NCBI GenBank assembly: GCA_038501625.1
Contig: JAZAYU010000114.1
Span: 1,550,001 to 1,614,000, forward strand
Source of the DNA: Corbicula japonica
Lineage: Eukaryota; Mollusca; Bivalvia; Venerida; Cyrenidae
Reading direction: 5' to 3'
Length of the DNA: 64,000 nucleotides
Shown here piece by piece: positions 1 through 12,140 of this stretch. Positions within the stretch are counted from its first letter, which is position 1. The number at the start of each line of letters is the position of its first letter. Both the position numbers and the translations under genes were made by a program. The notes below the pieces were generated by a model. The model did no database searches. It saw nothing but the letters and a program-made list of their open reading frames with translations, and was not told the DNA's origin.

Positions 1-1232
1 AAAGCTATAATGACAATTGCATTTGCATCCACTGACTCTTGAGCAGTTGTTGACAGGTGAGCGACCTAGGGTCCTATGGACCATCTTGTTAAATATTTTG
101 ACCAGTTTTATTATGAGTGGTGCAATTTTGCAAGCATATGGCTTGTCTTCCATAGGAGTTTCTTCATTCTATTCAGATATTATATATCTACAATGGCTGG
201 AATAAAACTGGAAGTCCTGTTATATTGACATTATTGGGTTGTTGTTTTTTTTATTATGTTTGCGCTCCGCTGGCTTCCAGCACTTTCAGTGCTTTGATTG
301 TTTTATGTGGCTTCGTTTTTGTGATAAATTGCAAAGAGAATTTTAGGGATTTTTTTTAAATCTCACTATGTTTCTTTACTGTTCTATCTTTTCTGAACGT
401 ATGTAAAATAAACATACACTTATAGCATTGATTTGTGCACAGTTTGACGGAACTGCATTGTGCCGTTTGAGAGATTTTGATTTTTTTTGTCTATGACAAA
501 GCAATGACGTACGGAGCAATGATCTAAAACTGTACATAATATACATATGCATTATACTTATTTGATATACGATGAGTGTTCGAAAAGTAATTCAAAAGTC
601 ATTCTAGGTCTCACATTGATGAGTCTAAACAAGTTAAATGAAGGTCTGCTGTGAGCAATACGCTTTGTATGACAAGCCTGAACATTTCATTTGCCTAAGT
701 CAAAATTTAAAGATTTTATAGAACTTTAAATAGGGTATACTAGAGTATACGCATTAAGCAGCCAGTCATGAAATGTCGATTGGCTAAATATGTAAATATC
801 TCAACGTTAAAGATCACCTATATTCTTCTGCAAACACGGGGGAAAGTTTCAAAGTCCGGGAGAAATTTACTAAATCATACCAGTAACAAAGACTATGTAG
901 TGAAAAGACGGAGATCGCATTTTACTATTATATTGCGACACTGCGACGAAAGTAGAAAGACGATGCAGGTTTAGCCGTTTTTTTTTACCCAGCGAACTCG
1001 CGACAAGTGTGATTTATCTATGACACATGTCACTTATACAGTGGGTATACAGGAGTTTGAATATTTTGCACAAAATCGTTCTAGTATTGTTCAAGCAATG
1101 AGCCTCGAGTTAAACCTTTCCCATCCTCACCCACGGGGTTTACATAGTTACTGCTCAAACTAAAATCACCCGGCTCTAGCTCGGTTCGCACCATGATCTT
1201 GCTCTCATAAATTCTGTTCAAATGTGTTAGGT
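1..1232. other. No gene recognised; downstream flank of gene 1
   Basis: AT-rich sequence with only short open frames (17-205, 768-974) that show no family resemblance. Nothing in it can be assigned. Confidence 0.5.
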
Positions 1233-4200
1233 TTATGTCCTACATAGTTCTTTATTTCCAAATAACACGTGTCTAGCGACCGATCCTACTGTTGTATTTA
1301 ATGTTCGTATTTTGTCTACATCTACAGGTCGTCTATACCATCTTGCATACATATGCATTGCGTAATTACGCGACCAATTAAAATTATGATCAAAAATTAA
1401 AGTCGTGTTTTTCCAGTTTGGTCTGGTAAAGTTATAACCTTCTACGTGAATAAGTTCTGGATGAGCTTTTGCAAGCTTATTTGGAACCCACAAGGCGTTA
1501 TACGCCCAAATTTTCTTATAATCCTTCTTATAGCTCTGGTACCAGAGATGTAAAAATGTGGCGTTTCTTTTTGAGATGACGAGTTGCGAGCCCATGGTTT
1601 TGGCTAATTCGTGGCCCTGTGTATGGTGAAATCGACGCAATGAATCTATCTGGCGAAGTACGACCTCGTCGAAATCTAAATATACTCCTCCGAAACCTAA
1701 AGAACGTAAGAAATCTGTAAAATATTGAGCATATTCAGAACACTAGTCTTTTAATGTAGATCTTATACTTCTTATTTTTCAATGAATTAAAACATTTTAA
1801 GACATAATCGTATGATAAAAGTCAGATTCCGTGGAAAGGAAATGCCTTTGTTATTTATTAGTTGTTCATGCAACAACAACAAAAAAACAACAAACACCAC
1901 CACCACAACCACCACCACCACCACCACCACCACCACCAACAACAACAACAACCAACAGCAGCAGCAGCAGCAGCAGCAACAACAACAACAACAACAAATA
2001 ATAATAATAATAATAATAATAGTAATTTTTATTTTATTATTTTGAGTATAAAATTATTAAAACAAACTAAACTTACGTAATAATGCTTCTATTCTCATAA
2101 CATCTGAAGAGTGTTCTACGAAATGTAATTTGTTTCCAAAAATAGTTTCCGGTCTGTCGCGTCGTACGTGTATCACGTTAGGGGCCACGTGCAGGAAGTA
2201 GTCCCAGTAGGGGCCGTGTGGAAGGTTTGGTCCGTGGATTAAAATTACACAAGGTTTAACGAACCTGCAACAAAGAAATCACGATTCACTTTAGGTAAGA
2301 GACCGCTAAATCATTTCCCAAAGAGTTACATTATACGAAATGGTCCATTATGTGATTTAGCTAAACATGATTTTTTTTCAAAAACTACCACAGATTTGCA
2401 TAATGGCATTCTTGGGCAAAGAAAAATTGACTAGAAATCAGGATAATTATTTACCAACTCGTGTTTACCAAACAGTGTTTTAAAAATCATTTTCATTTTA
2501 AAGTATCTATTTAAAGTGATTTTATATTTATGAAAACAATTTTTTTATTCTTTATAGCTTTGGCCGATTAAAATTTGGAAATAAGTAAGCCGGAATCGTA
2601 CCCTAGGCAAAATTGTCCAATCAGCATCAGGCTTTTCTACATTGTATTTACTGTTCTCTGTAAACTTAAAGCACGATGACAGTAAATTTCGTTTCACAAC
2701 GCATTAAATTTTACGTGCTCACCGCTTGAATGACACGGTAGAATTCGGGCAATTTGGTCCTCGATCCGAGACCGACATAACGTTGTTTATTGCTACAAAC
2801 AAGTTCCTCCCTTGCCAACTGATAAAAGCTTGAACCTTTCCTAGAGACTAAGACAACCGGAAAATATGGAGGGGCGGATCAAGAGGGTGTTTAGTGGGCT
2901 TGCTTGGAGTCTTTTTTTGGGCCGCAATATTTACGAACATTGCGTACGTTCAATTCAAAACGTTGTGAAATCTATAAACTACAACAGGCGTCTTTGAAAT
3001 GATACTTAGTATACCTTTTATAAACCAAAAGATTTATTGATATGACTCGTTATATGCTCCAAATGTATTAAATCTAGATTATAGTCGAAATCATTATCTG
3101 CGTGTTGGTCCTAGAAATTCTGCGATACAATCAAACATGTCTTCAAAACCACTTAGAGGTCTTTAAAGGCAGATGATTATGTTAAAATGTGAATTTATTC
3201 TTTAAATCAGTCAGTGGACCAAATATACTGTGGTATTTGTTTACGTGGTCCCTGCTTACAGGATATCTTTGTTTACATTTGGTCTTTGTTTACATGTGGT
3301 CTTTGTTTACAGGTGTTCTTTGTTTACATGTGGTCTTTGTTTACATGTGGACGTGATTTACATGTGGTCTTTGTTAACAGGTGTTCTTTTTTTACATGTG
3401 GTCTTTGATAACATGTGGCCTTTATTTACATGTGGCCTTTGTCTACAGATGTTCTCTGTTTACATGTGGTCTTTGATTACACGTGGGCTTTGTTTACAGG
3501 TGGTTTTTGTTTACATGTTGACTTTGGTTTTCAGGTGGATTTTGTTTACATGTTGACTTTGGTTTACAGGTGGTATTTGTTTACAGGTGGTCTTTGTTTA
3601 CACGTGATCTTTACTTACAGGCGGTCTTTGCTTACAGGTGGTATTTGTCACAGTGAAAGTATTTTCATGCATACCAACACAAGTATCATACGGACCTGTG
3701 GACACTCATAAGAGTTAGAAAATTGAAGAACCCCAACTGTTTGTCGCCAAACCAGACCAGATGTACTACATTAGGGACGGTGTTCTCGTCGAGACAGCAG
3801 TTTTCAATGAAACTGTATAAACAATGGTCTTCAAATTCCACGGTGTAAATATCAAAGGAACTGTCTGTTTCTGAGACATCGATGGAAGGTTGTGAACCTG
3901 AACAAGACAAACTAAACAGTGTTCTCGAAGTTGGCAGATCATTTATAGATAAGGTCTCACATTCTCTTTTATTTGTAAAAGTCCAGTCGGCCATATTGGA
4001 GCCCATTTTCGGTTCTCGTAGACGCTTCGACCATGGTGACGTCATTATCCGGCATTTTCCTGAAGCCGCCATATCTTGTTCTATTGTGTTTTGATTTAAA
4101 ATAGGATCGACGTTTTTGACTCCATGTTTATCTGAAAAAGGCGTCAAAATTTATGAAAAATTTAGCGCAAAATGGCAACCACACACCAGAAAAACTATCA

Positions 4201-4590
4201 AATTTAATGCGCCATAATGTCGAATTAGATTATTTACCTTAAATTGAACGACATCAACGTAGTCTTCACTGTATCAACCGATCCAGGTTTTATATAATTG
4301 TATATTTGGGGTGGTCTTCATGAAGTGTTTTACTGCACATGTTTTTCCCTTAAAGTCTCGGCAATGAGAAAAAGGTTCTTACCCGGAAGTAGCTGTTGCT
4401 GCTGCTGGTTTGGCACAGGTCGTAGAGTTGTTCGAAGCCCCTTGTCGTCATGTACATGTATATCCATCCAGTAAATCTGCAGACACTGTAGAAATACAAC
4501 GGAACATATCATTGTGATCCAGATCTTGTACCCAAGTAGATCCCGCCGGACAGTCCGCAACAGCTTCCGGTTGGCTGATTGTTGGTTCAT
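1233..4590 (-). CDS. Gene 1: type II membrane glycosyltransferase, GT32-like DXD family (4 exons, 431 aa)
   Basis: Exons on the minus strand are 4590-4383, 4131-3696, 2264-2077 and 1696-1233. Donors read GTAAGA, GTCCGT and GTAAGT, acceptors TTTTTCAG, GTTGCAG and TCTTTAG, and the lengths 208+436+188+464 give exactly 432 codons, with junction codons GAT, AGG and CGT. The start is the ATG at 4590. Residues 1-22 are basic and probably cytosolic, about 23-42 form a membrane anchor (IWITMICSVVFLQCLQIYWM), then a stem with a short glutamine run. PNVVHLVWFG (189-198), SDVMRIEA (268-275) and YLDFDE (283-288, DFD 285-287) match the sugar-nucleotide-binding blocks of Gly_transf_sug/GT32 proteins (family knowledge). 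The C-terminal part carries several N-glycosylation sequons (NAT, NTT). Golgi-lumenal transfer of a sugar is inferred; donor and acceptor are unknown. Gene 2 is its paralogue, sharing the cysteine pattern around NCC and the invariant NKELC tail. Confidence 0.87.
1870..2035. repeat. Compound trinucleotide microsatellite in gene 1 intron 3
   Basis: Successive runs of CAC, CAA, CAG, CAA and AAT units fill the middle of the 380-bp intron that precedes the DXD exon of gene 1. The two open frames over it are low-complexity translations, not proteins. Confidence 0.93.
2290..3190. other. Gene 1 intron 2, left part: dispersed-repeat relics
   Basis: No exon is visible here. The stretch at 2870-2950 (GGGGCGGATC..., GGGCTTGCTTGG...) resembles pieces at 56965-57130, 60838-60985 and about 47905-48030, and the AGAGACCGCTAAATCATT piece near 2299 recurs as AGAGACCACTAAATCATT near 62015. 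Both are old dispersed repeats. Confidence 0.45.
3230..3650. repeat. 18-bp minisatellite with repeated forkhead-type cores
   Basis: About 23 degenerate copies of an 18-bp unit of the form GTTTACATGTGGTCTTTG fill part of intron 2 of gene 1. I count 12 occurrences of TGTTTAC, 11 of them within TTGTTTAC. Because the unit length is a multiple of three, it stays open in several frames; the 3214-3711 open frames are repeat translations. Confidence 0.9.
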
Positions 4591-4784
4591 TATACAGCCA
4601 AAACGAGTCGTATTTAGATTGTAAAACTTCAGAATCTAAACTTATTCGTCCTTATTTAACGTTGAACAATCACGATTATTCTGTTTTAATTACTTTTATA
4701 TTATTAACAGATGTTCAGATTTTGAATAAAAATCCAACTTTATAAATGTTTCTCTTTCATAAATTAAAAAATAATGTAATCGTC

Positions 4785-5626
4785 ATTAAAAAAAAATACG
4801 TACTGTTCACATGAAACATCATTATTTTTAATAATAAGTAGCAAGAATGGTATTTAAAATAAATATGCTAATTTTAAATATCATATTGCATAAATAAAGT
4901 ATTTTAAGAATACTTGCTGTAAAAAATAACAAGAAAATAGTAACGCCCGAGGTAATGAACTTTATCTAGACACACTTGATTAAAATCTTGATAATATTAT
5001 TTTAATAGTACATGTTATGTGAATTTTAAATTATTACATTGTTTACGTGGCGTGGTAAACGACACAATGACAAAACATATGGGAGAAGGCCCCCACAACA
5101 GTTGTTAGTCCACAAGAACAAATGCATGTATGAAAGTGCAAAATCCTAATAAACTTAAGAATGGTGGTCCTTAAAGCCCGAGCCCTAAACTTAAGTAAGA
5201 ATATACTATTGAAAAATCATATTTGTCCATATAGACTCCAATATATAAACTCTCTAAAAGAACACAAAAGGTCCGGTCGAAATCTTTCTTATAGACGGGA
5301 TTTTCAATGATATTGTTTGAATATCGTTAAAGAACTTTTAAGAAGCTATATATAATAAAGCTATATTTAGCACCCATTAAGAGACCACTTCATGCGCGAT
5401 CTCGATTTCTGTGACGTTTCGGAAATCCTACTTTCGCTTTTAGTCGCGCGGACCAAATTTATTTTAGTAAATTAAATTTTTATTAGCCCGAACTAATACT
5501 GCAGATATGTGCCTATAGATCCAAATTAATGTAATATTTCATACAAAAGCGGGTTAAAGTGAAGTAATACCGCTTTTAATAGAAACAAATATGTATCAAG
5601 ATTGGTTCAGTGTAAATGATGGGATA

Positions 5627-5714
<88 letters not shown>

Positions 5715-6910
5715 ACAATAATAATTGAATGTTATAAATAAATAAATAAATAAATAAATAAAAAAATAAAAAAATAAAATAATCATTTAATCTCTGTTAT
5801 AAGAGGATTAAATATTAGACATAGCCATCTAATTACATGAAAAATTTATAGTAAAAATTGCTTAAAATGATTTAAGAACAATAATATGACATTGAAAACA
5901 GACCAAATGAATAAAACAGTTAACACATATATCAACTAATAGAAAGGATACATGTCCTAATTAATTATGACAAACCAGGGCGTTGTTTCCTTCCTTAGTC
6001 TTCACCTTTAAAAATTCCTTTGAAATCATGCAGTTTTCCTTAAAATCTTACTTAACGTAAGTTCTTTCTGTATTCAAGTTAAGTGAAATGTTGCAGTGTG
6101 CCCCAAAATCATTCGATGTGGGCGCCTTGTCCTGGCATTTAAAAACACCCCGCTGAAATGCATACGTGATCTGACAATGTACTTCTCTTTTTCTAAAAAC
6201 CTTTGTCTCTTTTCAATGTTACGGTTCTTTATTTCTTGCATACATCATGGGAAATTTAAGTAAAAAAGAAAACATAATAATAAAGTAAAGAATTAATTAT
6301 TTGTTTTACAACTTAATTGTGGTTATGTCAAACGTTCTTTTCCACCCGAGGCATGTTTCATTAGTTTGATATTTGATAATTATCTTTACTCTGTTAACTT
6401 GGTTAAATTAATTAAAAATGTTTTAGTTTAAACATATTTTATTGGATATACGATCTGTTACAACACACACAAAAATAATATGATTATGAACAAATAGCAT
6501 ACGGGTCGGGCAACACGTTCTAACAACGGGGTCGGGCAACAAGTTCAAACAACGTAAATAATTGCCCTCCCCGAAGAATGGTATATTAAAACAATGTGTT
6601 AAGTTGCAGAAGGAATCGTTGTATGATTGAAACAATAATCACCTCAGATTTCATCCACATTAAGATGAAGGATCAATTAGAATTGAAAAGAATGGATCCA
6701 TTTGTGATAGGTAGGTACCTTGAGGGACTGTCGGGTAATGTATTATTAGTTTATTTTATTTTATTTCAGCTTGCTGTCAATGATAATTCCCAAGATTTAA
6801 TCTAATTTGATATTAATAAAAATTTAAAAATTATAAATGTAAAACGTGTTGATTAAAAATGAAAATATTTATTACAATAACTAAGAAAAACAAAACCTTA
6901 TTATTTCAAT
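4785..6910. repeat. Upstream flank of gene 1, duplicated at 42545-44290
   Basis: The sequence from AAATACGTACTGTTCACATG onward matches 42545 onward in the same orientation, including the block GTAACGCCCGAGGTAATGAA (GTAACGCCTGAGG at 43162), an AAT microsatellite and ACCCGAGGCATGTTTCA. This copy holds an extra segment at about 6425-6835; the other holds an extra palindromic segment at about 42675-43155. It is the presumed promoter side of gene 1. Confidence 0.8.
5626..5780. repeat. (AAT)n-(ATT)n self-complementary microsatellite followed by (AAAT)n
   Basis: A run of AAT units passes directly into a run of ATT units, so the two halves can pair as a long hairpin. An AAAT run follows after a short gap. 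Confidence 0.93.
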
Positions 6911-7059
6911 AGATAACTCTCTCGTGTTTTTAAATATTACTGTAAATTTAATGAACGAGGGTAGGTACAATTTTAGAAATGTAGATCTAGTTTCTGTCAG
7001 GATATAACTAATGCTGTAAATGAACAAAATGTACAACAAATTAACACTTCAATTTTAAC

Positions 7060-7790
7060 AGAACATAGTTAATCAGCAAGTAATAAAACAACCAGACAAA
7101 ACATAGAAGATTTTACACCCAAACTGCCTCAATTTGAATTAAATGAACACAGAAGTTTCGCAAATCCAAAACAATATGACAAATTAATATAAGCACTGGC
7201 CAGTCATTTGAGTTCACAAACTTTAAAGGACTCTGCAACAATGAGTGTTTTAATGGAGTTCAGTATTCAAATATTGATGTTCCAGGGAATAGCAAACGTT
7301 TTTTTTTCATTGTCTAAGCATGGCTCTACATGGAGTTGTTTCTAAAACTTCTCTTCTCTCTGATTTGAACCATATAATTGAGAACTGGGTTCTATGGAAA
7401 GATATTGCTACTGTCACGCATGACCTAACTAATGGTTCTATCACGCAGTATTACAGTTCAATGATTCTAAGAAATGGGTGGGCAGCAATGAGTGAGATTA
7501 AAGCTGCATGTGCGGTTTCGCAAATAAACATTTTTACATTATTAAAGGGAATATCAATTAACAATGTTACTATGCAGAGCCAGACACGACATACATATCA
7601 ATCATACACAACATTAACAAACGCAAAAAATACTATATGTTTACTCCTGTGGAATAACCTTTTTCATGTGTTGACTGAAGTAGTTCTAAGAAACAAGAAT
7701 GTATACGTAGATCATAATGGACACATGATCAATAAAGAAATGAAATATCACATTTGGGAGACTCCTCAATATCAGAATAGATGAAAAGGG
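7060..7790 (+). pseudogene. Degenerate OTU-like cysteine protease domain
   Basis: The open frame 7320-7784 reads HIIENWVLWKDIATVTHDLT, then GWAAMSEIKAACAVSQINIF, and ends with WNNLFHVLTE. This is the order of an OTU fold, with the block before the catalytic His recognisable. Just upstream, in another frame at about 7280-7315, VPGNSKRFF followed by SLSKH resembles the OTU nucleophile block (usually D-G-N-C), but the cysteine position is Arg and the Asp is Asn. A homopolymer T run breaks the frame between the two parts, and stops lie upstream. OTU domains of this type occur in vertnin-like and transposon-derived proteins (family knowledge). I infer an inactive relic; the assignment rests on motif order only. 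Confidence 0.5.
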
Positions 7791-8044
7791 ATACAAGTGA
7801 ATTAAGTGATGGATTCGACCTACATATTAATCCTCAATATCAGAGTCTGGCTAAAAACATCTATTGTTAATTGTTTTGATACGCTCCTCTGGACTTGGGT
7901 TTGTTCAGATGTCACTGGTCACTGAAATTAATTCCTGGCCCGCGTATTTTTCAACCACAATGATTCTTCATATGATTCCGACTGTGTGCTTGTAATTCAT
8001 TACTTTAAAATCGATTAAGGTGCTTTTCAGACAATTGCAAGTTT

Positions 8045-8300
8045 GCTATTTATTTATTTTTTTTAAATAAAACAATAAAAAGACATGCGGTCATATTTTG
8101 TGACATTATATTTGTTCCTATATTTAGAAAGAACTAACAACTATTTTTTTAATTTCTCATAACGAATAGGTACTTTCTTACACATTTTGACGATAAAATG
8201 ATATTTTTAACGAGAAATGCATAATAATTAATGTCGTCTACTCAACTTTATGACGTCATGTCAAGGATTGACGAGAACTCTCCGAAAGTACCTTTTCCAG
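8045..8300 (+). repeat. Dispersed repeat, copy 1 (second copy 31195-31430)
   Basis: The blocks GAAATGCATAATAATTAATG, GTCGTCTACTCAA, GATTGACG and TCCGAAAGTACCTTTTCC recur in order and in the same orientation, with changes, in intron 4 of gene 3. No coding content or clear ends are visible. Confidence 0.65.
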
Positions 8301-8989
8301 TGACGCGCCCCTTATGAGCAAGCAAACTTTCTTTGTCTTAAAGGCCCAATATACTTGTGAAAAGTTGTTTTTTTCATTGTGAAAATTAATTAACCACGTT
8401 GACCCTTTCAAAAGAAAGTATAAATGACTAAATATTGATGTCCTCAAAAATCCCCAATCATTGAGACCCGGTCCGAATTAAAACGTCACAGTATTTTTGT
8501 AGCCCACAAAATTACTAACCAATGTTTACAATCACTTGGGGAAAATTTATCGGGTTTTTACATACGTGGGCCGTAAGAACGCAGAACGCGGTGATGTCAT
8601 TCACATAAAAGTTGTAAACACAAAATTATTTCATTAGTCAGATGGAATGTTCAATCGAAACGGAAAAATAGAGATTCTTTAAGTTTTAACTTCATTACAA
8701 GGTAAACAAAGAAAGATGTAAATGTTATACGACCCTTCCCGGTAACGGCTTAAGTGGGGAATACGTCATCAATTTATGCACTTCTGCATAATTAGCGACC
8801 GTCGCCTGCCGAGAGTTGCCGAAAATCAGCTCGGAAAGATTCGCTGTTTGTTTTGTAAACAAGATAAACGATTCTTAAAACATGCTGCAAAGCAATAAGA
8901 TAATACCCTTTTCTTATTGTAAGGTTTATTTTTCGGCGTTAGCTGTCTAAGCTCACTTTTGACCTAGTTTTTCGACCAATGAAATATTG

Positions 8990-9150
8990 TAAATAATACT
9001 CGTATTCTCTTATTATGCAGAGGGATAATGAAATAAACTATTTCGATTGGTAGCTATTTACACCATAGAGGCATCTAGCAGGGTGGAGAGGTATCTAGTG
9101 GGATTTTTATTAATATGCAGCGGAAAAATCAAATAGATTATTTCGATTGG
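8990..9150 (+). repeat. Short tandem duplication of about 100 bp
   Basis: TATGCAGAGGGATAATGAAA and TATTTCGATTGG near 9015-9050 recur as TATGCAGCGGAAAAATCAAA and TATTTCGATTGG near 9114-9150. Confidence 0.5.
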
Positions 9151-9340
9151 CGTTGTATTGGAGACAAACATATTTACGATTTTAATAACCAGTTAAGTCA
9201 ATATTGATGGTTTAAATACAATTTTATATGGAATATTCTTGGGTGTCAGGTAAACACTTGCATACAATACACAGTGTAAAACGAAAGAGAAGTGTAGATA
9301 TTTCTAATTCTTACTGGTTTCTTTCTAGTTCCATTGATAC

Positions 9341-9415
9341 TGTTCATTGTAGTATAGTGGCTAACACTCTCGCCTCACAAGAGGAGGCCCCGGGTTCAAA
9401 ACTCAGGAGGGACAC
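9341..9415 (+). pseudogene. tRNA-Val(CAC)-like sequence, degenerate
   Basis: TAGTATAGTGGCTAACAC resembles an A box and GGTTCAAAACTC a B box, with CCTCACAA placing a CAC anticodon. The anticodon and T stems each have mismatches, so a SINE head or tRNA pseudogene is more likely than a working tRNA. Confidence 0.55.
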
Positions 9416-9974
9416 TTTTTTTTTAAAGTTAATTACGTACAAGTTGGTAGATTTCGCTTTTGTAACAGGCTGTTTGTATTTATTTTTATTAAATTTCAAG
9501 GACATTTATTCATCTTGAGTTCTAACTCTACAAGAGGTATTTTATTGAAATTGAATAAATGTAGATCAAGACCAAGACTTAATGTAAGACATTGCTTCTT
9601 TAATCGACTTGTTATCACTGTATGAAATTGTTGCATCAGCTTCAACATTTTTTTGAAAGACACTTTAAATGAATTTATGAGTTTTCATGATTCGGTCGCT
9701 TAAACTCTAGGTCATACTAAGAAGGCATGGAGGGTTCGTAAACAGCTATAACAAGTAAAATAAAATAACTAAACTGTGTCTGCTTTGCCTCTCTTTATTT
9801 CTTTCTTTCTTATATACATGTACATGTATATATAAATCATTTCCATCAACGCCGTTTATCTTTTTTAAAGATATTTCTTGTTTGTGTTATTATGCATACA
9901 GGTGAAATCTAAAATGTTTAGGTTAACAAAAATATGCTGTTTGACAAGTTTATTGGGCCTTTAATCTTTCAATT

Positions 9975-12140
9975 CAAAATGGATACGTCACTACTAAAAT
10001 ATATGATAAAAGAGATGATTTTAATTTAAATTAAGTAAATTTTCCGTTTTTAGACGGCGATGTTCCTCGTACAACATCATACGGGATTTATATCTCACAG
10101 CTTGTTCGCTTTTCTAGAGCTTGCAATGAGATTTCAAAGAACGTAATCTTTGCATAACAGAACAACTTTTATAACAAGGTTATCGGAATCACAAATTAAG
10201 GAAAACCTTGTGCAGGGTTTATCGCCGATACCCAGATTTTGTTAAAAATACAGGTGCAGTTTAAAACCACTTCTGCAACAAGGTGTTTCACAGCCAGTTT
10301 TTATGCCCCCACAAAGTGGGAGGCATATAGAGTTGCACTCGTCCGTCCGTCCGTACGTCCGTCCGTCCGTACGTCCCCAAATCTTGTGGCATCAACTCCT
10401 CCTTAACTATAAGGCGGATTTCTTTCAAACTTGCACAGATGATCAAGCAGGATGTGTAGATGATCGTAAAGAAAGGATTTTTTCCTGCGACCATTTTTAC
10501 CAGAGTTATGGCCCTATGTTAATTTCAGTTATAAAATCTTGTGTCGTCAACTTCTCCTAAACTACAAGGCAGATTTCTTGCAAACTTGCACAGATGATGA
10601 AGCAGGATAATCGTGAAGAAAGGATTTCTTCCTGCAACCATTTTTACCAGAGTTATGGCCCTTTGTTATATTCATTAATTAAATCTTGTGGCGTCAACTC
10701 CTCCAAAACTATAAGGCAGATTTCTTGCGAACTTGCACAGATGATGAAGCAGGATGTGTAGATGATCGTAAAGAAAGGATTTTTTCCTGCGACCATTTTT
10801 TACCAGAGTTATGGCCCTTTGTTAATTTCAGTTATAAAATCTTGTGGCATCAACTCCTCCTAAACTACAGGGCAGATTCCTTGCAAACATGCACAGATGA
10901 TGAAGCAGGATGTGTAGATGATCGTGAAGAAAGGATTTTTTCCTGCGACTATATTAACCAGAGTTATGGCCCTTTGTTTTTTTCAGTAATAATATCTTGT
11001 GGCATTAACTCCTCATTTACTTTTGGACAGATTTCTTTCTAACTTGCACACATGATCAAGATGGCTGGGTAGATGATCATAAAAAGGGATTTTTTCTGCT
11101 GCCATTTTTACCAAATTTATGGCCCTTTGTTTATTTCACTTACAAAATTTTGTGGCATCTACTTCACATTTTCTATTTGGCTGATTTCTTTCAAACTTGC
11201 ACAGATGATTAGACATGATGTGAAGATTGTTGTAAAGGACATTGTCTTGCAACAATTTTCACCACAGTTATGGCCTTTTGTTTATGTTAGTTATTAAATT
11301 TTGTGGCACTTACTCCTCATTTACTAATCATGATCACCACATGTTGTTAATACCTGGTACAAAATTTTGTAACAAATGTTATTGCAGCAGTGGGGGCATC
11401 AGTGAGTGTCCTGTGGACACAGTCTAGTTTATGGAGATTTTATTTATAAACGTAAGGAAATAAAAGGCAATGTATTTTTCTCCCGGTTATTCGTAAAAAC
11501 CATCTATAAATTAAAAACAAAAAGAAAGGTTACCCACATGATATTCTTCAACTCTCTGCATGCCTGGTGATTAATCCATCTACAGTTGATCATTATGCTT
11601 ACCTCTTTGGTTGCACGACGGTGGCAGGGGTTTAAGAGTTTATGAAGGTTTATAGGAAAATCTTTTTTTTTTAAGAATATTAAAGCTCGATTTGTTTCTG
11701 TTATCCCTGTCATCGTTTTTCTTTCTGATTTGACTTCACGGCAGGTGTTTTGGTCATTGAGTACCCGCCCCTTTGAGTTTCTAATTCTATTAGCTTCTTA
11801 TGTTTTATATGTAAGTGTATTTTTGCATACAACATCGTTGAGCTGATGGGTGAGTTAGAGTTATTTCACTAGGACAACTTGCGCTTGTTATGTGGGGGCA
11901 AGTGTGAGGTCTGTGCACCCTAGATCCTGGTTTAAACCCCACAGTGGCAAATTGTTTTGCCACTTACCGTTCCAAGGCGGTAATCCCTCGGGTTCTCACT
12001 TTCTTTTATTGTTTGTGGCGTCCATATTGAAACTGATTATTGTAATACCATGCTCTCTATTCCTCTCTACTTGCCTGTGTGTGGAGGCTGTGTCTGCCGG
12101 ATGTGCATATTTCACTTTTTTATTCATTTAAGTTTACAGA
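9975..12140 (+). repeat. Family-A dispersed repeat, copy split by a nested insertion
   Basis: The left part (9975-10300) and right part (11425-12140) align, in order, to the uninterrupted copy at 15668-16620: GGCGATGTTCCTCGTACAAC, GGTTATCGG, GCAACAAGG, CGGTTATTCGTAAAAACC, GGTTGCACGACGGTGGCAGG, and the GGTTTAAACCCC block. No protein is encoded. The pearl-like element sits between the halves. Confidence 0.82.
10300..11428 (+). mobile_element. Pearl-type / Helentron-like non-autonomous element
   Basis: The left end carries the hairpin TATGCCCCCAC...GTGGGAGGCATA, then a GTCC/GTACGTCC microsatellite (10341-10375). Seven degenerate core repeats start near 10379, 10532, 10681, 10837, 10992, 11143 and 11295 (149-156 bp apart), each opening with AAATCTTGTGGCATCAACTC or similar. 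The right end has GTGTCC-TGT-GGACAC followed by AGTCTAGTT, a stem-loop plus CTAG as at Helitron/Helentron 3' ends. This plan, microsatellite plus about 150-160-bp core repeats, is that of the bivalve pearl family (established knowledge). Open frames across it are repeat translations. Confidence 0.75.

Noticed and set aside
3214..3711. Three overlapping plus-strand open frames of 64-108 codons
   Set aside because: They are translations of the 18-bp minisatellite, whose unit is a multiple of three, and lie in an intron of gene 1.
10288..11427. Six open frames of 61-118 codons on both strands
   Set aside because: They cover the tandem cores of the pearl-like element; frames are not kept between cores.
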